The position numbers and the translations under genes are program-made. This document shows, in pieces, positions 28,875 through 39,415 of a DNA stretch of 64,000 nucleotides. This DNA comes from Actinotalea solisilvae (lineage in GTDB: Bacteria; Actinomycetota; Actinomycetes; Actinomycetales; Cellulomonadaceae). The DNA lies in NCBI RefSeq assembly GCF_016464425.1, contig NZ_JADDKQ010000010.1:62001-126000 (forward strand), written 5' to 3'. The notes beneath the pieces are model-generated. The model was not told the origin of the DNA and ran no database searches. It worked only from the letters and a program-made list of their open reading frames with translations. Each line of letters opens with the position of its first letter. The first letter of the stretch is position 1.

Positions 28875-28946
28875 AGGGGCGGGCGCGGTGGCGTGGGTGG
28901 GGTGGGGGCGCGGGGGGCGGGGGCTGGGCGCGGCGGGGGGCGCGGG
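28875..28946 (-). other. C-rich tract (G-rich on +) after the GNAT gene
   Basis: On the minus strand, which is the sense strand of the GNAT gene ending at 28947, this stretch is C-rich with several CCC-CCCCCC runs. It mirrors the tract at 27549-27641: stop codon, C-rich tract, then inverted element. Rho-dependent termination on the RNA, and G-quadruplexes on the + strand, are both possible. There is no gene. Confidence 0.55.
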
Positions 28947-29837
28947 TCAGAAGAGGACCGTGGCGTACGTGCCGATGCGGCGGAAGCCCACGCGCTCGTA
29001 CGTCGCGAGGGCGCCGGTGTTGTAGTCGTTGACGTAGAGCGAGACGAGCGGCGCCACGGCGCCGAGCGTGCGCGCGACGACGGCGGCCATCCCGTGCGCT
29101 GCGAGGCCCTGACGCCGGCGGTCGGGGGGCACCCACACGCCCTGGACCTGCGCGACCGTCGAGCTCACCGCCCCGAGCTCGGCCTTGAAGACGATCTCCG
29201 GGCCCCGCGCGCCCTCGTCGACCCGGACGAAGGACCGCCCCTCCTCGAGCAGGCTGCGCACGCGCGACTCGTACGCGCCGGGGCTGCCGAGCAGCGGCGA
29301 GTAGCCGACCTCCTCGACGAACATCTGCACGCACGCGGGCAGCAGGAGGGCGAGCTCACCCGGCCGTCCCGCGCGCACCGCCGGGTCCGGCGCGACGCGC
29401 GGGGGGTGGTCGATGACCATGGACGGCTGCTCGGCGCGGACCTCGCGCGGGGCTCCCCACGAGGGCTCGAGGCGCTCCCACAGCGGGAGCACCGCCGAGG
29501 CCGGCCCCACGATCGACGAGCAGCGCCGCCCCTGGCGCAGGGCCGTCTCGGCGAAGGCGTCCAGCGCAGCCGTGTCGTCCGGGGCGCACACCGGGACGAG
29601 GTTCGCGCCGGCCCAGCACAGCGCGGTGAGCCGGCCACCGGTCTCGTGGCCCCACACCGCGGAGCCGCCGCGCGTGCTCCCGGAGGCGAGCGCGGCCTCG
29701 ATGCGCGAGGCGGCGAGCACGGAGCCGACCGGGTCCTGCGCGCACAGCGCAGCGGCCGCCCGGAGGTCGACGTCGGTCACGACGCGCGTCGTCGTCGTCC
29801 CGGTGCGCCATCGACCCATCCCGCGATTCTGCACCAT
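28947..29837 (-). CDS. DUF4081-GNAT two-domain acetyltransferase
   Basis: The 296-residue protein has an N-terminal DUF4081-like region (DPVGSVLAASRIEAAL, GRLTALCWAGANLVPV) and a C-terminal GNAT domain with VQGVWVPPDRRRQGLAAHGM as acetyl-CoA loop, and VSLYVNDYNTGALATYERVG near the end. This two-domain type commonly follows ispG in actinobacteria; the substrate is unknown. The ATG at 29837 has a strong ggaggtgag ribosome site, better than the internal ATG at 29819. It lies 68 bp downstream of ispG. Confidence 0.87.
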   Translation of the reverse strand: MVQNRGMGRWRTGTTTTRVVTDVDLRAAAALCAQDPVGSVLAASRIEAALASGSTRGGSAVWGHETGGRLTALCWAGANLVPVCAPDDTAALDAFAETALRQGRRCSSIVGPASAVLPLWERLEPSWGAPREVRAEQPSMVIDHPPRVAPDPAVRAGRPGELALLLPACVQMFVEEVGYSPLLGSPGAYESRVRSLLEEGRSFVRVDEGARGPEIVFKAELGAVSSTVAQVQGVWVPPDRRRQGLAAHGMAAVVARTLGAVAPLVSLYVNDYNTGALATYERVGFRRIGTYATVLF

Positions 29838-29905
29838 CGACGCCTCACCTCCGCCGAGCCCCTCGCCGCCCGCGTCGTCCTCGCCGGCCCGACGCCGCGA
29901 CCGGA

Positions 29906-31060
29906 TCAGGAGACGGAGACGACCGGCGCGCCGCCCTCGGCGGGCTCCATGGTCTCCGCGATCCGCATGGCCTCCTCGATGAGCGTCTCGACGATCATCG
30001 ACTCGGGGACGGTCTTGACCACCTCGCCCTTGACGAAGATCTGGCCCTTGCCGTTGCCCGAGGCGACGCCCAGGTCCGCCTCGCGCGCCTCGCCGGGCCC
30101 GTTGACGACGCAGCCCATGACGGCGACGCGCAGCGGGACCTCGAGGCCCTCGAGACCCGCGGTGACGCGCTCGGCGAGCGTGTACACGTCGACCTGCGCG
30201 CGGCCGCACGACGGGCACGAGACGATCTCGAGCTTGCGGGGCCGCAGGTTGAGCGCCTGGAGGATCTGGATCCCGACCTTGACCTCCTCGACGGGCGGCG
30301 CGGAGAGGGACACGCGGATGGTGTCGCCGATCCCCTTGCTCAGCAGCGCGCCGAACGCGGTCGCGGACTTGATCGTGCCCTGGAACGCCGGGCCCGCCTC
30401 GGTCACCCCGAGGTGCAGCGGCCAGTCGCCCCGCTCGGACAGCAGCTCGTAGGCGCGCACCATGACGACCGGGTCGTTGTGCTTCACGGAGATCTTGAAC
30501 TCGTGGAAGTCGTGCTCCTCGAAGAGCGACGCCTCCCACACCGCGGACTCCACGAGCGCCTCGGGCGTCGCCTTGCCGTACTTCTCGAGCAGCCGCTTGT
30601 CGAGCGAGCCGGCGTTGACGCCGATCCGGATCGAGGTGCCCGCGTCCTTGGCGGCCTGGGCGATCGCGCCGACCTGGTCGTCGAACTTGCGGATGTTGCC
30701 CGGGTTCACGCGCACCGCGGCGCAGCCGGCGTCGATCGCCGCGAACACGTACTTCGGCTGGAAGTGGATGTCGGCGATCACGGGGATCTGCGACTTCCGC
30801 GCGATGATCGGCAGCGCCTCCGCGTCGTCCTCCGTCGGGCACGCGACGCGGACGATGTCGCAGCCCGACGCGGTGAGCTCGGCGATCTGCTGGAGCGTCG
30901 CGTTGATGTCCGAGGTCCGCGTCGTCGTCATCGACTGCACCGACACCGGGGCGTCCCCGCCGACGTACAGCGACCCGACCTTGATCTTGCGGGTCGGGCG
31001 GCGCGGGGCGAGGACGGGCGGCGGTGCCTCGGGCATGCCGAGGCTGATGGGGATGCTCAC
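29906..31060 (-). CDS. ispG: (E)-4-hydroxy-3-methylbut-2-enyl-diphosphate synthase
   Basis: IspG (GcpE) reduces MEcPP to HMBPP in the MEP isoprenoid pathway with a [4Fe-4S] cluster. The 384-residue protein shows the N-terminal TIM barrel ([24 protein letters not shown]) and the cluster cysteines in [11 protein letters not shown] and [14 protein letters not shown]. It lies 51 bp downstream of rseP and just upstream of the GNAT gene. Dxr, the pathway's first committed enzyme, usually sits on the other side of rseP but here is 13 kb further along, behind the polyamine block. Confidence 0.96.
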   Translation of the reverse strand: MSIPISLGMPEAPPPVLAPRRPTRKIKVGSLYVGGDAPVSVQSMTTTRTSDINATLQQIAELTASGCDIVRVACPTEDDAEALPIIARKSQIPVIADIHFQPKYVFAAIDAGCAAVRVNPGNIRKFDDQVGAIAQAAKDAGTSIRIGVNAGSLDKRLLEKYGKATPEALVESAVWEASLFEEHDFHEFKISVKHNDPVVMVRAYELLSERGDWPLHLGVTEAGPAFQGTIKSATAFGALLSKGIGDTIRVSLSAPPVEEVKVGIQILQALNLRPRKLEIVSCPSCGRAQVDVYTLAERVTAGLEGLEVPLRVAVMGCVVNGPGEAREADLGVASGNGKGQIFVKGEVVKTVPESMIVETLIEEAMRIAETMEPAEGGAPVVSVS

Positions 31061-31111
31061 GCGCCCAGTATCCCCCGCCAGGGCGGCGACGTCGGCCCCG
31101 GGCTCACGCCC

Positions 31112-32416
31112 TCAGCGAAGCGTCACCGGGACCACGAGGTCGGCGTAGATCAGCAGGACGCCCATGACCGCGAGCACCGCGAACACGCCGTACGCGAGCG
31201 GCATCATCCGCGCGACGTCGGCCGGCGCGGGCCGCGGCAGCCCGCGCAGCCGCGCGACCTGCCGCTTGGCGCCCTCCCACAGCGCGCCGACGACGTGGCC
31301 GCCGTCCAGCGGGAGCAGCGGGATGAGGTTGAAGACGAAGAGCGCCATGTTGAGCGAGGCGAGCACCTGGAGCATGCCCACGACCCGCCACGTGAGGTCC
31401 GCGTCGGCTGCCGCGATCTCCCCCGCGACCCGGCCCACGCCCACGACGCCGATGACCGACGTCGCGTCGCGCTCCTCGAGCCCGAGCACGGCCTGGACGA
31501 CGTCCCAGAGCCGCGCCGGGAGCGTGAGCACGATCTGGGCGGTCGAGGTGAAGAGCGTGCCGACCTGCTCGGGGACGGACGTCCACGGCTGGCGGAGCAG
31601 CTCCGACGTCGGGCTCAGCCCGACGTAGCGCGTCTCACGCGTCACGACGGAGCCGTCGTCGGCGACCTGCATCTCGCCCGTCGCGTCGTCGAACACCGGA
31701 CGGTCGGCCAGCACGGGCGCGAGCTCGAGCGTGAGCTCCTCGCCGTCGCGCTCCACCACGAGCGGCACGGCCGAGCCGTCGGACGTCGCGACGGCCTCCT
31801 GGAACTCCTGCCACGTGCCGATCGACCGGCCGTCGAGCGACACGAGCACGTCGCCCTCCTGGAGCCCCGCGGCCCGCGCGGGCACCGGCGGGTCGCCCGG
31901 CTCGCACTCCTCCTGGGTGACCGGCCGGACGCAGTCGCCCACGACGCCGACGGTCGTCGAGAGCCCGGGGACGCCCACGCCGACGAGGACCACGGCCATG
32001 AGGACCACGGCGATGAGCAGGTTCATGAACGGCCCGCCGAGCATCACGACGAGCTTCTTGGGCGCGCTGAGCCGGTAGAACGCACGGTGCTCCTCGCCGG
32101 GCAGCACCTCCTCCGCGCTCTGCTCCCGCACCGCGGTCACGAGCTCGCCGATGCGCCCGGCCCGCGGGCGCGCACCCACGACGTCGGCGGGCGGGAACAT
32201 GCCGATGAGCCGGACGTACCCGCCGAGCGGGATCGCCTTGATCCCGTACTCCGTCTCGCCCCGGGTGCGCGACCACAGCGTCGGGCCGAAGCCGACCATG
32301 TACCGGCTCACGCGCACGCCGAAGCGCTTGGCGGGCACCATGTGCCCCACCTCGTGCAGGGCGATCGACACGAGGAGCCCGAGCAGCAGCACGAGCAGGC
32401 CGATCACGAACTCCAT
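31112..32416 (-). CDS. rseP: RseP-type site-2 protease (M50)
   Basis: This intramembrane zinc protease of 434 residues has HEVGH (H21, E22, H25) in the first membrane helix and the third ligand in LLPLDGGHVVG in a later one, with a PDZ domain (AGLQEGDVLVSLDG) in between. Actinobacterial homologues (Rip1/RseP) cleave anti-sigma factors and signal-peptide remnants. Just before the PDZ is an extracytoplasmic segment with two cysteines (GDCVRPVTQEECEPGD) that could form a disulfide. ATG 32416 has ggaagg upstream. It is divergent from gabT across 162 bp and marks one edge of the polyamine block. Confidence 0.92.
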   Translation of the reverse strand: MEFVIGLLVLLLGLLVSIALHEVGHMVPAKRFGVRVSRYMVGFGPTLWSRTRGETEYGIKAIPLGGYVRLIGMFPPADVVGARPRAGRIGELVTAVREQSAEEVLPGEEHRAFYRLSAPKKLVVMLGGPFMNLLIAVVLMAVVLVGVGVPGLSTTVGVVGDCVRPVTQEECEPGDPPVPARAAGLQEGDVLVSLDGRSIGTWQEFQEAVATSDGSAVPLVVERDGEELTLELAPVLADRPVFDDATGEMQVADDGSVVTRETRYVGLSPTSELLRQPWTSVPEQVGTLFTSTAQIVLTLPARLWDVVQAVLGLEERDATSVIGVVGVGRVAGEIAAADADLTWRVVGMLQVLASLNMALFVFNLIPLLPLDGGHVVGALWEGAKRQVARLRGLPRPAPADVARMMPLAYGVFAVLAVMGVLLIYADLVVPVTLR

Positions 32417-32578
32417 GGGACGCCTTCCGTCGGTGGTGCGCACCCATCATGCCTTCCCGCGCGCCCCCGGCGGACACGCGCCGACGACCCCCCGACCGCA
32501 CGCGAGCAGCCCGGACGACGACGGTTTCCGTCGCCGCGGCCCCTCGGCGGCGACGCAGGTGGCCACTACCATCACGCC

Positions 32579-33979
32579 ATGAGCACGCGATCCGCAGCGC
32601 CGCAGGCCGTGTCCGCCTGGCCGGACCTCTCGCACCTGCGCCCGTCCGACCTGCCGCAGGAGCGCCGCGTGGTCGGACCGGTGCCCGGACCGGCGTCGCA
32701 GGCGCTCGCCGAGCGGCGCGCGCGGTCCGTCGCGGCCGGCGTCGCGAGCACGCTCCCCGTCTACGTCGCGCGCGCGGGCGGCGGCGTGATCGTCGACGTC
32801 GACGGCAACAGCTTCGTCGACCTCGCGTCGGGCATCGCGGTGACCTCGGTGGGCAACGCCGCCCCGGGCGTCGTCGACGCGGTCGCCGCGCAGGCCGCCG
32901 ACTTCACGCACACGTGCTTCATGGTCGCGCCGTACGAGGAGTACGTGGCAGTGTGCGAGGCGCTCGCGCGGCTGACCCCGGGTGACCACGCCAAGCGCAC
33001 GGTGCTCGTCAACTCGGGTGCCGAGGCGGTCGAGAACGCGGTCAAGGTCGCGCGGCGCGCGACCGGGCGCGACGCCGTCGTCGTGCTCGACCACGCGTAC
33101 CACGGGCGCACGAACCTCACGATGGCCATGACCGCGAAGGCGATGCCCTACAAGACGGGCTTCGGCCCGTTCGCGGGCGAGGTCTACCGCGTGCCGGCGT
33201 CGTACCCCCTGCGCGAGCCCGTCCCGATCACGGGTGAGCAGGCGGCCGCGCGCGCCGTCGCCGTGCTCGAGAAGCAGGTCGGGGCCGACCAGGTCGCGTG
33301 CGTCGTCGTCGAGCCCGTGCTGGGCGAGGGCGGGTTCGTCGTGCCCGCGCCCGGCTTCCTGCCCGCGCTCGAGCGGTGGTGCCGCGAGCACGGGGTCCTC
33401 CTCGTCGCCGACGAGGTCCAGACCGGCTTCGCGCGGACCGGCGCGATGTTCGCGTGCGACCACGAGGGCGTCGTCCCGGACCTCGTCGCGATGGCCAAGG
33501 GGATCGCGGGCGGCCTGCCGCTCGGTGCCGTCACCGGCCGGGCCGAGCTCATGGACGCCGTCCACCTCGGCGGGCTCGGCGGCACCTTCGGCGGCAACCC
33601 GCTCGCGTGCGCCGCCGCGCTCGCCGCCGTCGAGGCCTACGAGCGTGACGACCTCGCGGCGGCCGCCCGGCGGATCGAGGAGCTCGTCACGTCCCGGCTC
33701 CGCGACGTCGCGACCCGGGCGCGCCAGGTCGGCGAGGTCCGCGGGCGCGGCGCGATGCTCGCGATCGAGCTCGTCCGCCCCGGGACCCTCGAGCCCGACC
33801 CGGCCGAGGCGGCGCGCGTCGCGCGGGCGTGCGCGCAGGAGGGCGTGCTCGTCCTCACGTGCGGCACGTACGGCAACGTCGTGCGCCTGCTCCCGCCGCT
33901 CGTCATCGGCGAGGACCTGCTGCGGGACGGGCTCGACGTGCTGGAGCGCGCGCTCCTCGGGCTGCCGGTCCCGGTCTGA
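32579..33979 (+). CDS. gabT: 4-aminobutyrate aminotransferase
   Basis: GabT moves the amino group of GABA to 2-oxoglutarate, giving succinate semialdehyde. The 466-residue class III aminotransferase has NSGAEAVENAVKVARRATGR, FTHTCFMVAPYEEY, DEVQTGFARTG with the cofactor aspartate, and the PLP lysine in VAMAKGIAGGLPLG. These blocks are characteristic of the GABA-transaminase branch. It opens the polyamine block and faces away from rseP. Its product is the substrate of the dehydrogenase encoded at 6.9 kb. Convergent with the GGDEF gene, with only 27 bp between the stops. Confidence 0.92.
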   Translation: MSTRSAAPQAVSAWPDLSHLRPSDLPQERRVVGPVPGPASQALAERRARSVAAGVASTLPVYVARAGGGVIVDVDGNSFVDLASGIAVTSVGNAAPGVVDAVAAQAADFTHTCFMVAPYEEYVAVCEALARLTPGDHAKRTVLVNSGAEAVENAVKVARRATGRDAVVVLDHAYHGRTNLTMAMTAKAMPYKTGFGPFAGEVYRVPASYPLREPVPITGEQAAARAVAVLEKQVGADQVACVVVEPVLGEGGFVVPAPGFLPALERWCREHGVLLVADEVQTGFARTGAMFACDHEGVVPDLVAMAKGIAGGLPLGAVTGRAELMDAVHLGGLGGTFGGNPLACAAALAAVEAYERDDLAAAARRIEELVTSRLRDVATRARQVGEVRGRGAMLAIELVRPGTLEPDPAEAARVARACAQEGVLVLTCGTYGNVVRLLPPLVIGEDLLRDGLDVLERALLGLPVPV

Positions 33980-34006
33980 CCGGCGCGAGCCCGCGGCCCG
34001 GTCGCG

Positions 34007-35122
34007 TCAGCTCGCAGCGCCCGTGACCCGGTCCCGCCCGGCGGCCTTGGCCTCGTACATGAGGCCGTCGACGCGGTCGAGCACCGACGACGCCGTCTCG
34101 CCGGGCTGGAGCATGGTCACCCCGAAGCTCGCGGTCACGCTCACGCCCAGGTCGGGGCCGACCTCGGCGGGCAGCGCGGCGCGCAGCCGCTCGGCGAGCC
34201 CCAGCCCGCTCTCGTACGAGGACCCGGGAGCCACGACCACGAACTCCTCCCCGCCCAGCCGCCCGACGACGTCGTCACGCCGGACCAGGCTCGCGGCGAG
34301 CGTCGCGACGCGGCACAGCACCTCGTCCCCCACCGCGTGGCCGAGGCGGTCGTTGACCTGCTTGAAGCGGTCGAGGTCGAAGTACACGACGGCGACCGGG
34401 TGGGCGGGACCCGTCCGGGTGGACTGGTGGGAGAGCTCCTCCACGAGCCGACGGCGGTTGGCGATGCCGGTGAGCGCGTCGAGGTAGGCCATGTCCCGCA
34501 TCTGGAGCGCCTCCTCCGCGGCCCGCTGCGCGGCGAGCATCGCGAGCGCCAGGCGGCCCTGGGCCCGCGCCAGGACGTGCAGGAAGACGGCGAGGATCGC
34601 GAGCGCGACGCCGAACCGCACCAGCGGGAGGACGTACGGCTCGCCGCCGTCGGTCACGAGCAGGGCCACGACGCCCGCGGCGACGACACCCACCGTGAGC
34701 CCGGCCGCGTTCGCGAGCGCGCCACGCGACCCGAAGAAGAGGAACCCGAGCACGAGGAACAGCACGACGACCATGAAGTACGTCGGGAACAGGCTGAGCC
34801 ACGTCGCGTCGACGTCGTCGGCGGTGCCCACCCGGACGGCGATCCCCGCGACCCACACGGCCTCGAGCGCGACGAGCGTCAGGCGCGAGAACGTCACCGC
34901 GCGCGCGGGGCGGCGGAGCAGCACCCACGCGTACGTCGCGAGGAGGACGACGATCGGCGGGTAGCCCCAGCGGACCATGGGGTCGCGCGGGCCCAGGACC
35001 AGGAACATCACGACGAGCGCCGGCAGCCCGACGGCGAGCGCGACGACGTGCACGCGGCGCACGAGGTCGCTGAGGGCCACCTGGTACGTGCCGTCGCTGT
35101 GCTCCCGCGCCGCCGGCCTCAT
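34007..35122 (-). CDS. Membrane-bound diguanylate cyclase (GGDEF)
   Basis: This protein should make the second messenger c-di-GMP. The N-terminal 185 residues hold six or so membrane helices; the GGDEF domain follows, with AYLDALTGIANRRRLVEEL, VVYFDLDRFKQVND and the active-site GGEEF at residues 290-294. An RxxD product-inhibition site (R281-D284) lies five residues upstream, so feedback control by c-di-GMP is likely. No EAL domain is present. Its ATG overlaps the stop of the saccharopine-dehydrogenase-like gene (ATGA), so the two are translationally coupled. Confidence 0.9.
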   Translation of the reverse strand: MRPAAREHSDGTYQVALSDLVRRVHVVALAVGLPALVVMFLVLGPRDPMVRWGYPPIVVLLATYAWVLLRRPARAVTFSRLTLVALEAVWVAGIAVRVGTADDVDATWLSLFPTYFMVVVLFLVLGFLFFGSRGALANAAGLTVGVVAAGVVALLVTDGGEPYVLPLVRFGVALAILAVFLHVLARAQGRLALAMLAAQRAAEEALQMRDMAYLDALTGIANRRRLVEELSHQSTRTGPAHPVAVVYFDLDRFKQVNDRLGHAVGDEVLCRVATLAASLVRRDDVVGRLGGEEFVVVAPGSSYESGLGLAERLRAALPAEVGPDLGVSVTASFGVTMLQPGETASSVLDRVDGLMYEAKAAGRDRVTGAAS

Positions 35123-36456
35123 GGGCGCGGCGGCCTCTCCTGCAGACCCCAGGGCGAGCCGTACCCGACGGGCTCCGGGGCGGAGAGCAGCTCGAGGAAC
35201 GGCGCGGCGTCGAACGCCTCCGGCCCGAGGACGCCCGCGCCGGACCAGCGCCCGTCCGCGAGCAGCTCGAGCGCGACCAGGGGGTTGACGGCGGTCTGCC
35301 AGACGACGCACTGCGCGCCGTAGCGCTGCATCGACCAGTCGTTGTCCACCACGTGGTGAAGGTAGACCTCGCGCGGGGCCCCGTCGACGCCCGTACCGGT
35401 GACGAGGAGGCCCGCGCACGTCGACCCCCGCATGCGGTCGCCGAGCGTCGCGGGGTCGGGCAGGCACGCCGCGACGACGTCGCGCGGGCTCACGCGCACG
35501 GGCCCGACCGTCCCGTCGGGGGCCGTCCCGCGGACGGTCACCGGCGCGGTCCGGTCGAGGCCGACGGTGTGCAGGGTGCGCAGGACGGAGATGAACTCCT
35601 CGCCCAGCCCGTACTTGAAGGTGACGCGGCGCGCGTCGAGGAAGCGCGGCATGAGCAGCACCTCCTCGTGCTCGACGTGCACGCACTCGACGGGTCCGAT
35701 GCCGCCGGGGAAGTCGAACACCTCGGGCTCGTGGAAGGGCGGCACGGTGTACCAGCCGTGCTCGACGCCGCCGCCCGCCTCGGCCCGCGCCGCGTCCCAG
35801 ATCACGGGCGGGTTGAGGCACTCCTCGATGGTCGTCCAGATGGAGAACGACGGCGCGAACATCGGCCGCCCGTCCTCGTCGAGCACCACGAGGTTCGACC
35901 CGTCCCGCGTGCCGAGCTCGTCGATCGAGGAGAACAGGTGGTCCGACGCGTAGCGCGCGAACACGTCGGACAGGCCGGGCTCCACGCCCATGCCCACGAG
36001 CGCGAGCCGTCCCGCGTCGGCCCACCGGGCGGCGTCGGCGAACTGCTCGTCGCCGAGCTTGACCCCTGTGCGGGCGTAGGGCTCGTCCGGGTGGGGCCGC
36101 GAGAGGGACATCGCCATGTCGAGGTAGTCCGCGCCGGCCGCGAACGCGCCGCGGAAGACGGGCAGGACGAAGCGCGGGTCGACGGCGTTGAGGACGTGCG
36201 TGACCCGGTGCTCGCGCGCGAGCGCGGCCACGGCGTCGGCGTCGGACGCGTCGACCCGGGCCGCGACGAAGCGGTCCGCGAGCTCGGGCGTGGCCGACCG
36301 CTCGCGCGCGGCCGCGACGCTGCGCTCGGCCCGGGCGACGTCGTGGTCGGTCATGACCATCCGGTCGAAGAACGCGCGCCCCGCCGCGGTGCGCGCGACC
36401 GCGTCGCCGACGCCGCCGCTGCCCACGACCAGGACCCGCATGCTCGCTGTGCTCAC
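35119..36456 (-). CDS. Saccharopine dehydrogenase-like oxidoreductase
   Basis: The 445-residue protein starts with a Rossmann loop, VLVVGSGGVGDAVA, and has AVDPRFVLPVF, GADYLDMAMSL and GMGVEPGLSDVFARYA, all typical of the saccharopine dehydrogenase family. The family includes lysine-pathway enzymes and carboxynorspermidine/homospermidine-forming enzymes. Lying behind potABCD, a polyamine-related reaction is plausible, but the substrate is inference. GTG 36456 has ggag 5 bp upstream; ATG 36441 is an alternative. It is 57 bp downstream of potC and overlaps the GGDEF gene by 4 bp. Confidence 0.8.
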   Translation of the reverse strand: MSTASMRVLVVGSGGVGDAVARTAAGRAFFDRMVMTDHDVARAERSVAAARERSATPELADRFVAARVDASDADAVAALAREHRVTHVLNAVDPRFVLPVFRGAFAAGADYLDMAMSLSRPHPDEPYARTGVKLGDEQFADAARWADAGRLALVGMGVEPGLSDVFARYASDHLFSSIDELGTRDGSNLVVLDEDGRPMFAPSFSIWTTIEECLNPPVIWDAARAEAGGGVEHGWYTVPPFHEPEVFDFPGGIGPVECVHVEHEEVLLMPRFLDARRVTFKYGLGEEFISVLRTLHTVGLDRTAPVTVRGTAPDGTVGPVRVSPRDVVAACLPDPATLGDRMRGSTCAGLLVTGTGVDGAPREVYLHHVVDNDWSMQRYGAQCVVWQTAVNPLVALELLADGRWSGAGVLGPEAFDAAPFLELLSAPEPVGYGSPWGLQERPPRP

Positions 36457-36513
36457 GTGTGCTCCACTCCGGGGGGACGCCGGCCCGACGGGCCGGGCGG
36501 TGACGGGACGGGC

Positions 36514-37308
36514 CTACGCGCGCCGGCGCCGCCGGGCGACCGACACGAGCTGCACGACGACGACCAGCGCGAGCGCGAGCGCGAACATGGCCGAGCCGAT
36601 GACGTTCGCCTGCGGCGGGATGCCGCGCGTCGCCGAGACGTAGACGAACTTGGGGAACGTCGTGAAGCTGCCCGAGTTGAAGTTGGTGATGATGAAGTCG
36701 TCGAAGCTCAGCGAGAACGCGAGCAGCGCCGCGGCGAGGATGCCCGGGACGAGCAGCGGGAACGTCACGCGCCAGAACGCCTGCCACGGCGAGGCGTACA
36801 GGTCGGCGGCGGCCTCCTCGAGGCGGGGGTCCAGGCTCGCGACGCGCGCCTTGACGGTGACGACCACGAAGCTGATGCAGAACATGACGTGCGCGGCGAC
36901 GACCGTGCCGAACCCGGGGTTGACCCGCAGGCTGAGGAACTGGGCGAGCAGCGCGGCGCCGAGCACGACCTCCGGCGTCGACATCGGCAGGAAGATCAGG
37001 AGGTTGGCGAGCGTCCGCCCGCGGAACCGGTACCGGACCAGGGCGATCGCCACGAGCGTGCCGAGGACGGTCGAGACCGCCGTCGCGATCGCGCCCACCT
37101 GGAGCGAGTTGACGAACGCCTCGCACACCGCGGGCGCGCCGCAGGGGTTGGCCCAGTTGTCGAGGGTGAAGCCGCGCCAGACGAGGTTGGTGCGGCCGGC
37201 GTCGTTGAAGGAGAACGCGACCGTGTAGGCGATCGGCACGAGCAGGTAGAGGAACGCGACGCCGGCGAACACGGGGACGAGCGCGTCACCGAGGCGCCAG
37301 CGGCTCAC
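36514..37308 (-). CDS. potC: Spermidine/putrescine ABC transporter permease PotC
   Basis: The 264-residue integral membrane protein has six predicted helices and the permease EAA loop region LEEAAADLYASPWQAFWRVT followed by PLLVPGI. It also shows SFNDAGRTNLVWRGFT near the N-terminus, typical of PotC/PotI. With PotB, PotA and PotD it forms a polyamine importer. The GTG overlaps the potB stop (GTGA). It is last of the four transporter genes, followed 57 bp later by the saccharopine-dehydrogenase-like gene. Confidence 0.9.
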   Translation of the reverse strand: MSRWRLGDALVPVFAGVAFLYLLVPIAYTVAFSFNDAGRTNLVWRGFTLDNWANPCGAPAVCEAFVNSLQVGAIATAVSTVLGTLVAIALVRYRFRGRTLANLLIFLPMSTPEVVLGAALLAQFLSLRVNPGFGTVVAAHVMFCISFVVVTVKARVASLDPRLEEAAADLYASPWQAFWRVTFPLLVPGILAAALLAFSLSFDDFIITNFNSGSFTTFPKFVYVSATRGIPPQANVIGSAMFALALALVVVVQLVSVARRRRRA

Positions 37309-38218
37309 AGGAGGTCCTCGGTGCCGGCCCGACGCACGTAGGCGACGACGAGGGCGAGGATCGCGAGCATGAGCACGACGGAGAGCGCAGCGGCCGTCGG
37401 GTAGTCGCTCACCTTGAAGAACCGCGAGTCGACGACCTGGCCGATCATCGTCGTCGACGTGTTGCCGAGCAGCACCGAGTTGACGAAGTCGCCCGAGGCC
37501 GGGATGAAGGTCAGCAGCGTGCCGGAGACGACGCCCGGCATCGACAGCGGCAGGGTGACGCGGCGGAACGTCGTCGGGCCGTTCGCGTACAGGTCCGCGC
37601 CGGCCTCGAGCATGCGCGGGTCGAGCCGCTCGAGGTTCGCGTAGATCGGCAGGGTCATGAACGGCAGGAAGTTGTAGGTCAGGCCCGCGACGACGGCGAA
37701 CGACGTCGCCGTGAGGCGCCCGTCCGGCGGCAGCAGGCCGACGGCGCGGATCGCGGCGACGACGAACGACTCGTCGGCGAGGATCTGCTTCCACGCGATC
37801 GTGCGGAGGATGAAGCTCGTGAAGAACGGGGCGATGACGAGCACGAGCAGCATGCCCTGGAGGAACGGCCGGCCGCGGGCGCGCACGGCGATGACGTAGG
37901 CCATGGGGTAGCCGATGGCGAGCGCCGCCAGGGTCGCGACGAGCGCGTACCCGAACGAGCGGACGAGCTGCGGCCAGTACGTGCCGAGCGCCGCGGTGTA
38001 GTTGCGCCACTCGAACGCGGGCGCGAACTGCCCGACCTCGCCGCCGGGGACGGGGACGTAGAGCGACGTGACGAGGAGGGCGAGCACGGGGACGACGAAG
38101 AACAGGCCGAGGTAGGCGATGCCCGGGGCGAGCAGCAGGTAGGCGCCGCCGCGGGCGCGCCGGCGCGGCGCGACGGCCGGGCCGTTGCCAGGCCCGTGGC
38201 CGATCGCGCTGACGATGC

Positions 38219-38222
<4 letters not shown>
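37305..38222 (-). CDS. potB: Spermidine/putrescine ABC transporter permease PotB
   Basis: The 305-residue permease has six predicted helices, the PotB-like FFVVPVLALLVTSLY near the start, and the EAA loop MLEAGADLYANGPTTFRRVT followed by LPLSMPGVVSG. It pairs with PotC to form the membrane channel. GTG 38222 overlaps the potA stop (GTGA), and its own stop overlaps potC, so potA-B-C are translationally chained. The first 30 residues are a polar Gly/Arg extension. Confidence 0.9.

Positions 38223-39414
<1,192 letters not shown>

Positions 39415-39415
<1 letters not shown>

Noticed and set aside
27549-28946. IS element or prophage remnant between the inverted elements
   Set aside because: No transposase or integrase frame, no target-site duplication, and the enclosed gene is intact and unrelated to transposition.
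30413-32578. Upstream extension of the gabT frame across ispG and rseP
   Set aside because: Only the part from ATG 32579 matches aminotransferases; the rest is low-complexity sequence antisense to ispG and rseP.
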